Positions 11,333 to 21,971 of a DNA stretch of 64,000 bases are shown here, piece after piece; positions within the stretch are counted from its first letter, which is position 1; the number at the start of each line of letters is the position of its first letter. Source of the DNA: Lathyrus oleraceus (Eukaryota; Streptophyta; Magnoliopsida; Fabales; Fabaceae). Under the pieces are notes generated by a model. That model ran no database searches. It was not told the origin of the DNA and saw only the letters and a list, made by a program, of their open reading frames with translations. The DNA lies in the NCBI RefSeq assembly GCF_024323335.1, contig NC_066579.1, forward strand, positions 131,112,854-131,176,853, read 5' to 3'. The position numbers were made by a program, and so were the translations under genes.

Positions 11333-14044
11333 GCTAATCATAACAGAATTTCTCAGGATTCACAATTCTAGATCTAGATTGAAAATTTCCCTCCAAAATT
11401 TCTCACAATCCAAATTCAAATTTCTTCCACATAACCTTGCTATTTTCTTGCATATTCTTGTTCTGTGATATTGATTTGGTGTAGATCAAGCCTTGGATCA
11501 TTAAATTTGGACCAGAATCGTGTGGTGCAAGCTCAAGAACACAAGCATGGAAGTTCAGATTTGAGCAAGATCTAAGCAGTTATAAGCCTCAATTCATTCA
11601 TCAATCTTCATAACAAGTGCACAGGAGTGTATTGGAAGCTTGTCAGGCCTTGAAACTGCAGATTCCAGAAGTTGATCTTCAAGAGGTCATATTTTCGATC
11701 ATCTTAATTCTTTGTTTTATGTGTATGATAGTGTAGATCTTCTCATGCTGATGAATCTGGTGAAAATTTCGTGTGAAATGGTGTATTATTGGCTGAGATA
11801 TAGTGAATTAAAGTTTGACATGCCAAAATTATTGTGCTCGATTCTCATGATTGGTGATGAATTAGGCTTAGTTATGGATTGATCTATGATGTGCGTGGAA
11901 AGAGCTTTCTGTGGATATAATTTCTAGTTGATTCTGCCAAAAAAATTCATGAGCTTCATACTGTTCCACCACCGTCTCAAGGTAGGAGACGGTGGTTTCC
12001 ACCGTCCACGGCCAGGCTAGGGTTCATGGCTGAAGAACATTCTGCAGGCGCTGTTTGATCCATGTTTCTCCCTTCGATTCCCACGGAGTGTGTTTCTGTC
12101 ATTTCTTTTTCATTTTAATTCCCTGGCCTTGAAACGACGTCGTTTCAGGCAGCACGCGCATCCTCTCTTCGAATCCTGGCTGGCGCATTTCCACATTTTC
12201 CAATTCATTTCATTATTTCTTCATGTTTTTCAATTTTTATTTCATTTTTTCCATGATCTTCAAAAATTCATAAAAAATAGTGTAATGATCCAAATGATTC
12301 CAGGTTTTTTTCTACATGATCCTTGGAATGTCTAGAATTTTATGGTATTGATTTTAGGATTTTATCATTTCTGGAAAAGAAATTGTGTTGGATTGATTGA
12401 ACATGTATACATTTGGACCATGCCTCATTCAAACTATTGTGAAATGCTCAATAATGATCCAATTGCCATGAAATTTTGTGTGCTGATTCTCAACATGTTG
12501 TGTGATTTTTGAGGCTTGGTTGTGCATTTTTAGCCTTTGTCATTTTTGTTTTAGGCACATGCTAATATGGTGTGACAATGTGTGTCACACAATTTGATAT
12601 TGATCTTCTCCATTTTCATTGCCTAGCCAATTGAGCTCCTCTGTTTATGATTTTTGACATGATGATTATGTTGGACATGTTGTATGCTCATGAAAATTTC
12701 CAGAATTGTTTGAGTCATTTCTGATTTAATATGGAATTTTGGTTCTGGTTGACCAATTGTATGCACCTTTTGCTTGTCTTGCTTTCTCTTGAGTGAATCA
12801 TGGCCTTGCTCAATGCTTTTGACTTGGTCCTTTTTAGGTTATGTTCTCATTTGTTTGAAGTTGCTTCTTGTGAAATATTGGTTGCTGTTTTGACTTTTTG
12901 CCTTACCTTTGACCCTAGCCTTGGTGCTAGTGGTTTGTACTCACATTTGAGCTGTGTATTTCAGGACCAAGCATCCAATCTCCATGGTTGATGTTGCCTC
13001 ATCATTTGAGTGTTGTTATTTACTTTGTCCACTAACCCTTGCTGTTTGTAGGCCATTTGAGATGATGAAACAATTTGAATGTTTGCACATAAAGCTTGCT
13101 TGTTGTGTATATTGGGAACCACTGTTGTTTGTTTGATTGATAGTTTGTCTGAACACTATACTGATTGTTTGGTTGTTTACACAGGTACTTTAGTAGCTTT
13201 AACTCAGTGCTTGAGTTGCTTTGCTTGTGGTTGGCATACCACCTAGGTAATGACCTCTAACTCCATGTAGTCTGGAAGACATGTCATGTTATTTTGGCAG
13301 ACACCTGTCTGAAGCCCTCCTTAAGAGGCAATGTTTGTGCTTGTTTATCTTTGTGCCTTGTACATTCAAAGACCTCCTAAGTGAAGAGGCATTGGCAGAT
13401 AGAAGGGATGTGCAATCCATCCCCTTCTATTCAGTTGAGTCTTTCATCTTGCTCGCACTACGTGCTGATGCATTTGAATAAACACCCAAGATCCTTGTAC
13501 ATAGAGGCAATCATGTGGAGTAGAGTTCCTCATTCTGGACTCCCACACCTTCATTGTTTGAAGCTCACCCAGGCCCGGGTTAAGAGTTATGAGGACCAAT
13601 CCTCCTTACCTTTTCATCTGCTTCACCCTAACTCTCGATGTTAGGGTTAAGAGCTCAAAAACACCCCTTCCAGATGGCTTGTTTGTCGAGGTTGATTTGA
13701 CCCCTTGACTAAAGCCTAGCCTTGTATGAGCCACTTGTTTGCATATAGTGTGTGTGCTTGCTCTCTCGTGCTTGTGTTTGCTTATGTGTTGTTTAGGCTA
13801 GCTTGCTTCCTGTGCGAGTTAGGACTAGAGACCTCAACTTAGGGATCGTATGCATGACAACTTCTAGGCTCGAGTCGTAGTCTCCCTAGTAGCTTGTTAT
13901 CTCCCTAGTCTCTGGTTAGGATAGAAGTTTTTTCCTTGTTAAGGGGAACTACGTCGCCCTGATCCTCATACCAGATGAGGTACGTAGGCAGGAGATTGAG
14001 CTGATCTCTCCAGGCAACCTTTTTGTTTTGCTTGTTGTTTGTTT

Positions 14045-14160
14045 GGAGTCTGACGTAAGTCCAGCGATTGGCAGTCGGTTTCCTGTGTGTGGTTGTTTGT
14101 GTGGAGTCTGACGTAAGTCCAGCGATTGGCAGTCGGTTTCCTATTTGTGTTTTGTTTGGC
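14045..14160 (+). repeat. Two tandem 58-bp repeats in the LTR
   Basis: GGAGTCTGACGTAAGTCCAG starts at 14045 and again at 14103, with the following GCGATTGGCAGTCGGTTTCC also duplicated. It is a short local duplication in the R-U5-like part of the solo LTR, with no coding meaning. Confidence 0.8.
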
Positions 14161-14625
14161 GTGCGTTAGCCGAGCTACGAGTGCTCTAATTCTTACTCTG
14201 GTTAGAGAAGATACGTATGCATAGGATGCGACATCCTAGCGAGCACGTTTCCCATGTCCCCGAACTACGTCGACTCTGATGTTTGTGTTTGACAAACTAC
14301 GTAGGCCCAGGATGCGACATCCTGCCAAGTCACCTTCTTCCGTCTTTCATCTGTGTTTTAAACCAGTTTTGTGCATTCTTTGAGCAGTTATTTAGCAACC
14401 TTTCTTCTATTCTTTTGAGCGTGGATCCCGTCGAGTACGACGGATGCGTAGGGGTGCTAATACCTTCCCTTCGCATAACTGACTCCCGATCCTATCATTC
14501 TCTGGTCGCAAGACCATTTCCTTTCCAGGTTTACTTCGAGCGTTTCCTTTCCCTCCTTTTGCGATAAATAACGCACGGTGGCGGCTCTGTGTCTTTTCCC
14601 GCCGGTTTTTTCGCGTAATGCGACA

Positions 14626-14929
14626 CTAATTGGAGAAAGATGTTTAAATGTTGGTTTGGGTTCTCAGTAGCGAGACCTGCGAATTGTCTCTGTTGCACTA
14701 GTTGCAACAGGGAGGGTTTAAGTTCGAAATTATTAGCTGGGATGGTTGGGTTTACTATACTAGAACTAGGTTCTTCGTTGGATGGTTGGGCGAAGTCCTT
14801 AAGAGGTCTTTGGTTTTGATCCTCGGCCATAGCTCTCCTAATTCTATGAAAGAATAAACGTGCGCGAGCGTAACGTTCAGATTCCGCCAAAGGGTATACT
14901 AAGCTTCCGGTGCTGCGAGTTCTTCGCAT
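14626..14929 (-). pseudogene. gag: Athila-like Gag N-terminal part
   Basis: The protein begins MRRTRSTGSLVYPLAESERY. It contains NNFELKPSLLQLVQQ and ENPNQHLNIF, the characteristic N-terminal Athila Gag block. The frame is broken at 14630 by the 5.4-kb solo LTR, and the matching Gag continuation starts at 9207. The start codon is about 60 bases from the PBS, which is an unusually short leader for Athila. A start further upstream cannot be excluded. Confidence 0.85.
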
Positions 14930-14992
14930 TGACCGGCGGGTAATAACCTAAGTCTAAACGATATAACAACAGGGTATGAAATTTGAAGAAAT

Positions 14993-15013
14993 TGGTCCTC
15001 GGCAACGGCGCCA
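14993..15013 (-). other. Primer binding site, tRNA-Asp type (Athila)
   Basis: The minus strand reads TGGCGCCGTTGCCGAGGACC, separated from the LTR end by six bases. It matches the Asp-type PBS usual for Athila elements and fixes the element's orientation and 5' LTR boundary. Confidence 0.85.
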
Positions 15014-15807
15014 AAAACTTGATGCGTGCTTTTCGCAAGTATACGAACGCGTCAGAGTAATATAAAAGATTGTCGAATCCACAAAGACCAAGTGTCAATC
15101 TATCGTTATCTATTGTTATGGTGTTTATCAAAGGTAATCAAAATAGGGGTTTTTAGAGTGAGCAATGAAAAGTAAAGTGTTGAATAAAGTTCAATTAATA
15201 AAGACAGGCTCGAATGTAATTCACATAATCAATTAATAATCCAAGTACTTGCTAATAGAACTACTTATGGGTAGTGTTTCCTACTTTGAAAAGAACTAAT
15301 TTAACAGGAACTGTCGCTTTCGCGTATTCATAACCGAGTTGTACTCCCTAATCAAACCCTCTTATTGTCACTTATAAAAAGGCGCGCATTGCGTTAGAGT
15401 AGTAAACCTATTTTTAAGAAATATAGTATCTTGACTAAGTTGAAAAGTATTTTAACCTGGATTTCTTAACCAAAAGAGGTTCTCACGAACCAGACTCCAA
15501 ACTTATAAACGCGTCCGAAAATAGTTTTAAAATCACTTTTCTTCTTAAGTTAAAAACTCCTAATGAACTAAACAAAGCGCTTTTGCTGTATTTGAAATAG
15601 TTAAAAATAACTAAGTTTAAAAAGACGTTGGACGGCTTTCGATCTTACCCAACGGAAATTAAGTGCGGGAAACCTTAAGTTGAAAGTCAAAATAGCCCTT
15701 AAGTGTTTCTACGAACAATTGTACGGATTATCGATTCAATTACGATCTTTACATTCTAACCTTATAGGTTTAGTTAGACATAGTAAAGTAAAAGTGCATT
15801 AATTTAA

Positions 15808-16085
15808 ATAAAAGTAGTGCGAGTGCGGAAAGTAAATAAAAGTAGTGCGAGTGCGGAAAATAAATAAAAGTAAAGCGAGTGCGAAAAATAAATAAAAGTA
15901 GTGCGAGTGCGAAAAATAAATAAAGTAAAGAGAGTGCGGGAAATAAATAAAAGTAGTGTGAGTGCGGAAAATAAATAAAGTAAAGAGAGTGCGGGAAATA
16001 AATAAAGTAAAGCGAGTGCGGGAAATAAATAAAGTAAAGACAATGCGAGAAATAAATAAAGTAAAGACAGTGCGGGAAATAAATA
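15808..16085 (+). repeat. Minisatellite of ten ~28-bp units in the Athila LTR
   Basis: Ten units of the form AATAAAGTAAAGCGAGTGCGG follow one another, alternating between AGTAGTGCGAG and AGTAAAG(C/A)GAG variants. Read on the minus strand in all three frames, the units give long repetitive Phe/Tyr/Leu-rich frames. These are artefacts of the repeat and not genes. Confidence 0.9.
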
Positions 16086-16358
16086 GATAAAGGCAAAGTA
16101 ATAAAAACCTGCTCCAATCGGAGGGTTGAATAAAATGCGAAGCGGAAATGAAAATGGCGGCAGGATTAACTTCCTTCCAAAGTGCTCCAAACTCGATTAC
16201 AGACTCGATCACAAACTCGATTACACAATTGTGGTAACACCCCAATGCGAAGCGGTTACCATTTTAAAATACTGAATATATGCCTAAGTGAAACTAAGTT
16301 TGCTCTAAGTTTGCCTCTGCTCTAAGTTTGGATGATTAAACAAATGAGAACGAGTTTC

Positions 16359-16366
16359 TATTTATA
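16359..16366 (-). promoter_or_regulatory. TATA box of the Athila LTR
   Basis: TATAAATA on the minus strand lies about 400 bases inside the LTR, upstream of the minisatellite. It is a plausible Pol II core promoter. Confidence 0.45.
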
Positions 16367-16767
16367 GGCAAGTAAAATATTGGAAATGACAAGGATGCCC
16401 TTCAGTTTGAAAATGGGAGGGAAAACTTTTCCTCTTGTGGCGCCCGCCACAAGTCCATGGTGCCCGCCATAAGGCCAAATTGTGGCGCCTTAGTGGAAGT
16501 AGTGGGGAACGTGGCAGTTGAGGGAAGTTGAGCTGTGACACGTCATGGCAGGGTCCATGGCGCCAGCCACAGTGGGAGCCACAAGTGTAAAATGCTGAAT
16601 TTTAGGGTTTTTAGCTCATCTTCACTCTTTTTCTCGATCGGGGCTCCGATTAAAGTAAAAACCTGAAAACAAAGAGAAACATAGTAATAACATAACAAAA
16701 TGACAATAAAACAACTAAAATGCATGTGAAATCAGTGTCGAAAATACGGTGAATTTCAGTGTCATCA

Positions 16768-19577
16768 GGAACGTAACTCTTGGAGGAGAGTTACTGGGAG
16801 TATCCTCAGAATCTTCTTTCTCTTTTGAATCCTTCTCTTCAGCTTGCTTCGAATCTTTTTTACCATCTTCACCTGGAGAAGAGGTTTCTTGTTCGTTATG
16901 GACATTATCTGCTTCGAGATTTTGTACTCCAGTCGAAGATCCTTTATTTTGAACAGCACCGCTGATTGTTGGAGGAGGAGATGGATTCATACTGCTCGAA
17001 GGATCACTCTGATTGCCAGTAGAAATGAGGGGAGTGGTAGGTTTTTCCTGAAAAACAAAGTGTTAGAATAAAAAATAAGTTTATCGAAAGATAAAAGACT
17101 CAGGATAGAAGTTCACCTGTTGAGCCTCAGGGTCGGAAGCATTACTCCCAATGTGCTCCAGCACTACGCCACCAGAGGGCTGATATTGAGTTTCCTTCGA
17201 AGGAGGAGGGAGAATCTTGATTTCGACAGCTTGTTGTTTGGTTGTTTGGTGAGGGGTAACTGTTGCCTTATTCTTTTTTTGTTTCTTCTTAAGTGGAGTT
17301 GGAGGAGTTTCTTCTTCATCATCTTCGACAAGGATTACATTTTCAGTTGGGACTTTTCTTTTCTTTGGCGTCAAAGGAGGCTTGCCACTACCCTGAAAGA
17401 AGGAAAATTACAAATAATTAGCAAAATACAAAAGAGACAAAGAAGTTATTTGATGTAATACCTTTGAACTCTTCTTTGTTTTTTCTGGAGCAGCATCCTT
17501 GGCAGAAGGAGCTCCCTGGCTCGAAGAAGTAGTTGGTTTAGAAGCAGTATTCGAACTAGCTTTTACCACAAGCTTCTCTTTCTTCACCACCTTCCTTTCG
17601 AAAGCTAAAGAAGAATGTGAGTTAGTCGAAACATGCAAATGTTTAAAATATTAGCAAAAGACAAAAAGGAGTTGTAAGACCAAGAAAATCAAACATTCCA
17701 CACCTTCACATGTCGGAGAGGTAATTCTCACTGCATCCAAGTCAGAGTGAAGAAAGCCTTTGAAACTGTCTAAGGTATGTTTGGTTGCAACTACTATTTT
17801 AGAAGGTCTTTGTTGGTCATTTTTTAGTTCATAAAAAATGTTCCCACATGTGAACCAATCTGGGTAAGGGGGAAAAATGACAAAGCAAAGTCTGCACTGG
17901 GTAAATTTGAAAATTTGGGTGGTTCGCACTCAAAGGCCAAATCATATTTAAATTCAGGTTTTGCAGCTTTGGGAAATTTCTTTTTGGCAATTTGTTTTTC
18001 AAATTTCTCTTTTAAAATTGGCGCTGCGTAACAGACGGTTTGAACAAGTTCCATTGGGTTATAGACAATTTCAAAGTACTTTTGGAATGCTTAGATTTCT
18101 TCAAAATGTGTAAGCTTACCTTTGTAGACATTTTCCTGCAAAGATGAAAAGGCCTTCGTTAGACATTCCTTGATTTCAGCAGTAGTAAACATGCTCTTAG
18201 AATAGAAATCTGTCCACCAAGTGGCGAACCCATTGGTAGAATGGAATGATGGTTGGTATGCTATTAATTGAAATTCAGCAAAATTTGCATGGAATCCCTT
18301 ATGTGTTGCAATGTCTCGAGCGCTCCAATCAGTCCCTGCACAGCATATATCGCACTTTCGATTGAATAGAGAGACAAGAATGAGCTGACACAACCCAAAT
18401 TGTCGAGAGACAAAATTAGGTTGGTAAGCCAACAAGCAAACATGGCTCTTTACTGGCAAGATCCTTGAAACAAGCAGCCTTGGGAAGAGAAAGGCATGCC
18501 ATATATCTTCGATCTCTGTGTTGGCGTCCTTAACAGCATCCTCAAGCGAAGCAGTGAACCAGGAAGGACTATGAGTTCAACTGGCAAATGGAGCCATCGA
18601 AGGAGAGAAATGGTGACGCTTCGAGAACATTAGGGTGTATTTGGTGAGGGAAGTTTGCAGATTGTCAACATCATCAACTGGAGTCAGCTGAAGGAGTCTG
18701 GTGCCTTCAATGCTTCGATTTACTATCTCTAGGGCATTTTCATCAACATTTCCATGTGTTGGCAAAAAGGATTCGAAGGTGGCATTGAGCCACAATTGAA
18801 GAACCCAATAAGGCCCAGAAAGTAATAAGTTTGTACCAGCTTTATACTCCTTTAACTTAGCACTAGCAGACCATAGACTCTCATACAAACTAGCCAATAG
18901 CAGTTCACTTAAACACACCTTTCGACTAGCATGCAATTGATTGGCAAGTGTTAGAAATCTCCTTGCAACTTGCAGAGATTTACAGCATAAGAAGAACTTG
19001 GATAACCACAGGCCCAAGAATGCTATATGTTCTATGTCGGAAACTTCATCCCCATCAGCATGATACAGATTAATATAAGTGTTGAACGAAGCGTACTTGA
19101 CGTTAAAGTCAATTAGGTTTTCGCAGTCTTGATAGGGGTCGAAGGTCTCTCCTGTCGGAGGAAGTCCAGAAATAGCAGCTACGTCGAAGAGCATAGGGGT
19201 TATCATTCCACATGGGAGATGGAAAGTATTATACGTACTATCCCAGAAATACAAACTGGATAGTAACAAAGGTTGGCAGTAGCTAAACCCCAGTTTCGAC
19301 ATCTGAATCAGGTCGAAAATGCCCAATTCTTTCCAAAATGGAGCTTTCTTTTTCTCAACTTTCGCCAACCAAGCTAAATAGGGAATCATTACCTGGGAAG
19401 CATTACCTGGGAAGCATTTATTGCTTTCTGTTCTTTGATGAGTTTTGGAGGAGTAATGTACTCCCGATGCCCAACGGTTATGATTTTGCTTGTTGGAATG
19501 TTTTGAGAAGCAGAACTCTTTGAGGAGCCAGTGCCTTTAATGTTCTTTGATTTCTTTTGTTGTTTATCAGAAGACAC
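16768..19577 (-). pseudogene. Antisense plant-mobile-domain (PMD) protein, decayed
   Basis: The N-terminus (19577-19389) is Ser/Lys-rich with an REYITPPKLIKEQ block. The PMD (PF10536-type) follows at 19389-18577, with LAWLAKVEKKKAPFWKELGI, HLPCGMITPMLFDVAAISGL and DGDEVSDIEHIAFLGLWL. The same frame continues past an in-frame TGA (18577-18579) to 18091, past a TAA, and on to about 17880, where it shifts. The tail (17638-16768) is rich in Lys, Ser, Pro and Glu and contains PKKRKV (about 17357-17374), a textbook-type nuclear localisation signal. A 14-bp tandem duplication (19391-19418) breaks the frame. The Athila LTR ends the gene at 16768. PMDs occur both in cellular MAIN/MAIL proteins and in transposons. 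The position before a PPT and LTR favours a transposon gene. Confidence 0.72.
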
Positions 19578-19990
19578 TTTTATGGGTTTTTGAGGTTTTT
19601 TAAAAGATTAGGGTTTTGAAGAAGAAGAAACGTTTCAGAGAAGTTTGGAGATGAACTTAGGTTAAAGATGAAAATTTTCGTAGAAAATGAAAAAGGAAGT
19701 GACAATGGATTTTTATAGTATTTACCAACGAGTTGGCTGGTTACACCTTGCAAAGGTAGTGGGCCACGTGGTGGTTTTTCTGTGAAGAAGGTGCAGGGAT
19801 TACTGTTCATTCTTCTTGGAAGTTGAAATTCATGATGATAATAACTGCGCGCACGTCTTGATGAGACGTTTTGAAAAAGTAAGTCATGATTAACTGACAG
19901 TTATGGAGTTTTGGGTTTATGAAAGGTCTCTGGTCGAAATCTGGTGATTACAAAAAATGCCCATTTTTGCATTGATTCGAAATAGACATT

Positions 19991-20004
19991 TATTGGGGGC
20001 AATT
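19991..20004 (+). other. Polypurine tract of Tat-like element A
   Basis: TATTGGGGGCAATT directly precedes the LTR start TGTTAGC. The G-run is the expected primer for plus-strand DNA synthesis. It shows that this LTR is a 3' LTR and that the element reads left to right. Confidence 0.6.
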
Positions 20005-20935
20005 TGTTAGCTGGAGATTTCGACAATTAGGTGAAGTTCTTTGAAAATATTATGTTTTGGAGAATAATGAAAAATGGCTTTGTCGAACTATTTATTAAAT
20101 CCTTTTCTTGGGAGAAAGGACCTTTTTGTCGAAGCTTGAGACTTAGAAGATTTTTTGGGTCTCCACAAGTTCTTTTCGACATAGGCGTTTGGCAGGTTCA
20201 AAGCTTCGAGCGGGAAAGATTTGAAATTCAAATGAAGTGGTTTCATCAGGCAAACGCGTGGAAGCATCTGAGACACACAGCGTTTGAAAATGTCGAACGT
20301 GGCAACCATCTGTGTAGAGACCGTTAGGGTCGAATTGTTATAAATAGGAGTCTTAGTTTTTAGATTTAGTGTGTTCAAATTGATATACAAAATTCACTAA
20401 AAATACTCAAAGTACCGGAGCGAGAGAAACGAGTCTTTGCTGAAAATGTATGTATGAAGAACACCATGATTACATTTCATGTTATTTGTTTAATGCAAAT
20501 TACTTAAGTTAAACCATTTACTGTCTTTTCTTCTGTCGAATTGCCTTTATCTTCAAAACCTTTCGCCATTGCTTTTACTTTACATTTACATTTCGTCAAA
20601 CCTTTATTTCCAGCATCTTTTCAAACTTAAAACCTTTTACTTCAAGCTATTTATCTTTACTTTTTCCAATTACCTTTTGTGATCTTAAAAAAGCCTTTTT
20701 ACAGAATTACTACCATTTATCCTTTGTCTTTAAAGTCATAAATTTCATTTAGAGTTTATTGTCGAAACACCTTTTACCATTCATAAACCAGAAACAAACT
20801 TAATCATGAGTCAAATCACCATAACACTAGTTCTTGAGACACATGTCCTATGATCAATCTAGTCGATTCTATAAGTTACCAAGATTCATAATATTATAGG
20901 ACTAGCGGTTGTTTGTCAGAAATTACTGGTAAACA
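20005..20935 (+). repeat. 3' LTR of Tat-like element A (931 bp)
   Basis: It starts TGTTAGCTGGAG and ends near GGTAAACA. The 3' end was set by comparison with the LTR at 24471-25127, whose end has the matching series CTAGAGATTGTTTG and GTGAACA. A TATAAATA box is at 20339-20346. The end could be two bases further right (AACACA). Beyond it the sequence changes to LINE-like coding DNA. Confidence 0.68.
20339..20346 (+). promoter_or_regulatory. TATA box of the element A LTR
   Basis: TATAAATA followed by GGAGTC lies 335 bases into the LTR, a usual place for the core promoter. Confidence 0.45.
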
Positions 20936-21279
20936 CATCGTCACCTACCCTTAACTCCTCGGTAGAATCCGATTCCAAAGAGTCTTGCTCTGACTCAGAC
21001 ATTGTCAAAAAATTAATTACCAGAAGGCCATGTACCTCCTCCACCTCCTTTAACTTAAACACCCCCATTGATTTTAAAGTTAAACACCTCATTAAGCAAC
21101 TTTTCACTTCTTATTCTCACCAGTAACCGAGCAACATCCATTTTAACTTGATCTCTCGTACCATCATCTGAGCACAAGAACGTTCCCATGAGCTTGATGA
21201 TAAATTCAAAAAACATTGAATTCCATGCATGACAAGGAATTACGTAAATACGTAACCAAATTACTATTTCTAAATCCAT
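20936..21279 (-). pseudogene. LINE-type ORF1 fragment (DUF4283-like)
   Basis: The minus strand encodes IVIWLRIYVIPCHAWNSMFF, then DVARLLVRIRSEKLLNEVF, and in a shifted frame VFKLKEVEEVHGLL. This order (W-x-R-I-Y...P-H-A-W-N, then ARLLVRT-like, then a VEE block) is typical of the RNA-binding N-terminal domain encoded by plant L1-like non-LTR elements. One frameshift lies near 21055. The C-terminal side is cut by the LTR of element A at 20935. It may equally be a captured DUF4283 gene fragment. Confidence 0.6.
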
Positions 21280-21971
21280 CGCACTAGGATGATAGTAAAC
21301 TGGTTTAAACAGTTACACACACAGGAGACATTTTATTACTGCTTAGATCCTTTTAAAGCAACTTGATTAGTCACCATTTTTTTAGTTTTATCTATTTATT
21401 TCTAAGAAATCATTTATTTAGTTGCCAAATTTTCTTTGATAGTTGAGGTTTTTAGTATGAGTTTTACACTTCCTATTTATATACGTAGAAAAGGGGCGTA
21501 CATACACTAGGACTATGAAGAAGACATGATGAACAACCAGTCCCTTGCATATGTAGGCTCCACAATGGCGTACACACACCATTTGTAAAAATAAACTTGT
21601 AATATATACGCCAAAATACATTGTATATACGCCTCTATGCCAAATAAACATATACGCCAACTTTCCACACCATCTGCATAAATACGCTTAGAGTAGTTGT
21701 TGAACCAACTTGTTGAATTTTAACAAGTTTTACACATATACAAGCAAGAGAAAATTGTGTAAAGCCTCGAGTAGTTCTTGTTCAATGGATTACAGGCGTT
21801 GAAGCTTCTCAATTGCTATGTTAATGTGTAAATTATCTACTTAATTGAGTTCTCTATTCTAAAATCACGTGTAGCTAATTTATATATTGTTAGTGATGAG
21901 CTCATGATTTTAAAATACCTTGTATTCTGAATTCTGGTAGTCAATTAGAACATTATTATCAATGTATTGTT
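21280..21971. other. Unassigned stretch between LINE fragment and copia LTR
   Basis: No credible gene is present. Repeated ATATACGCC motifs on both strands (about 21600-21660) and an AT-rich composition suggest decayed transposon DNA, possibly the LINE leader, but I cannot assign it. Confidence 0.4.

Larger units (their letters stand above)
9208..14625 (+). mobile_element. Ogre-like solo LTR (5418 bp) inside Athila gag, TSD CTAAT
   Basis: It begins TGTAGCACCTC and ends ATGCGACA, with exact 5-bp copies of CTAAT on both sides (9203-9207 and 14626-14630). No PBS, internal region or second LTR exists between the two duplications. That is the signature of a full element reduced by LTR-LTR recombination. 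Its last ~200 bases closely resemble the 3' part of the Ogre-like LTR at 3340-5718. That shared part includes GGGGTGCTAATACCTTCCC and an adjacent AATAACGCACGGTGGCGGCT-type end. Reading frames within it are short and look fortuitous. Confidence 0.9.
5719..16767 (-). mobile_element. Athila-like Ty3/gypsy element, interrupted by an Ogre-like solo LTR
   Basis: On the minus strand the element runs 5' LTR (16767-15020), PBS, gag N-terminus (14929-14626), a 5.4-kb foreign solo LTR, gag C-terminus and protease (9207-7387), then RT and RNase H (7390-5719). There it is broken by the Ogre-like insertion, and its integrase and 3' LTR must lie left of the window. The Asp-type PBS and the gag and RT sequences fit Athila. 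It is decayed: there is a frameshift at 7387-7390, an in-frame TGA at 6689-6691 and stops in gag. It is inserted in the antisense PMD gene of a Tat-like element. Confidence 0.85.
15020..16767 (-). repeat. 5' LTR of the Athila-like element (1748 bp)
   Basis: The minus-strand ends are TGATGACACTG (16767) and GCACGCATCA (15020), giving a perfect 5-bp terminal inverted repeat TGATG/CATCA. A TATAAATA box lies at 16359-16366. The LTR contains a ten-unit minisatellite (15808-16085). The outer boundary falls abruptly inside the Lys/Ser-rich tail of the antisense PMD gene. The adjacent GGAAC (16768-16772) is the expected target-site copy, with its partner off the window. Confidence 0.82.
16768..20935 (+). 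mobile_element. Tat-like Ty3/gypsy element A, 3' end with antisense gene
   Basis: Visible parts are an antisense PMD-type gene remnant, a polypurine tract and a 3' LTR on the plus strand. The remainder lies left of the Athila insertion and outside the window. The layout is antisense coding region, then PPT, then LTR. It matches the extra antisense ORF reported between pol and the 3' LTR in plant Tat-lineage elements. LTR style (TGTTAG start, TCGAA-rich body, pyrimidine-rich 3' half) resembles that of element B at 24471. It is the oldest layer of the left-hand nest and is inserted in a LINE-type ORF1. Confidence 0.65.

Noticed and set aside
12090..13644. Several plus-strand frames of 60-87 residues
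   Set aside because: They lie within the 5.4-kb solo LTR, are rich in Phe, Leu and Cys from T-rich DNA, and overlap in different frames.
15770..16245. Three overlapping minus-strand frames of 115-148 residues rich in Phe, Tyr and Leu
   Set aside because: They are translations of the 28-bp minisatellite in the Athila LTR. All three frames are open because of the repeat, and none has a leader or homology.
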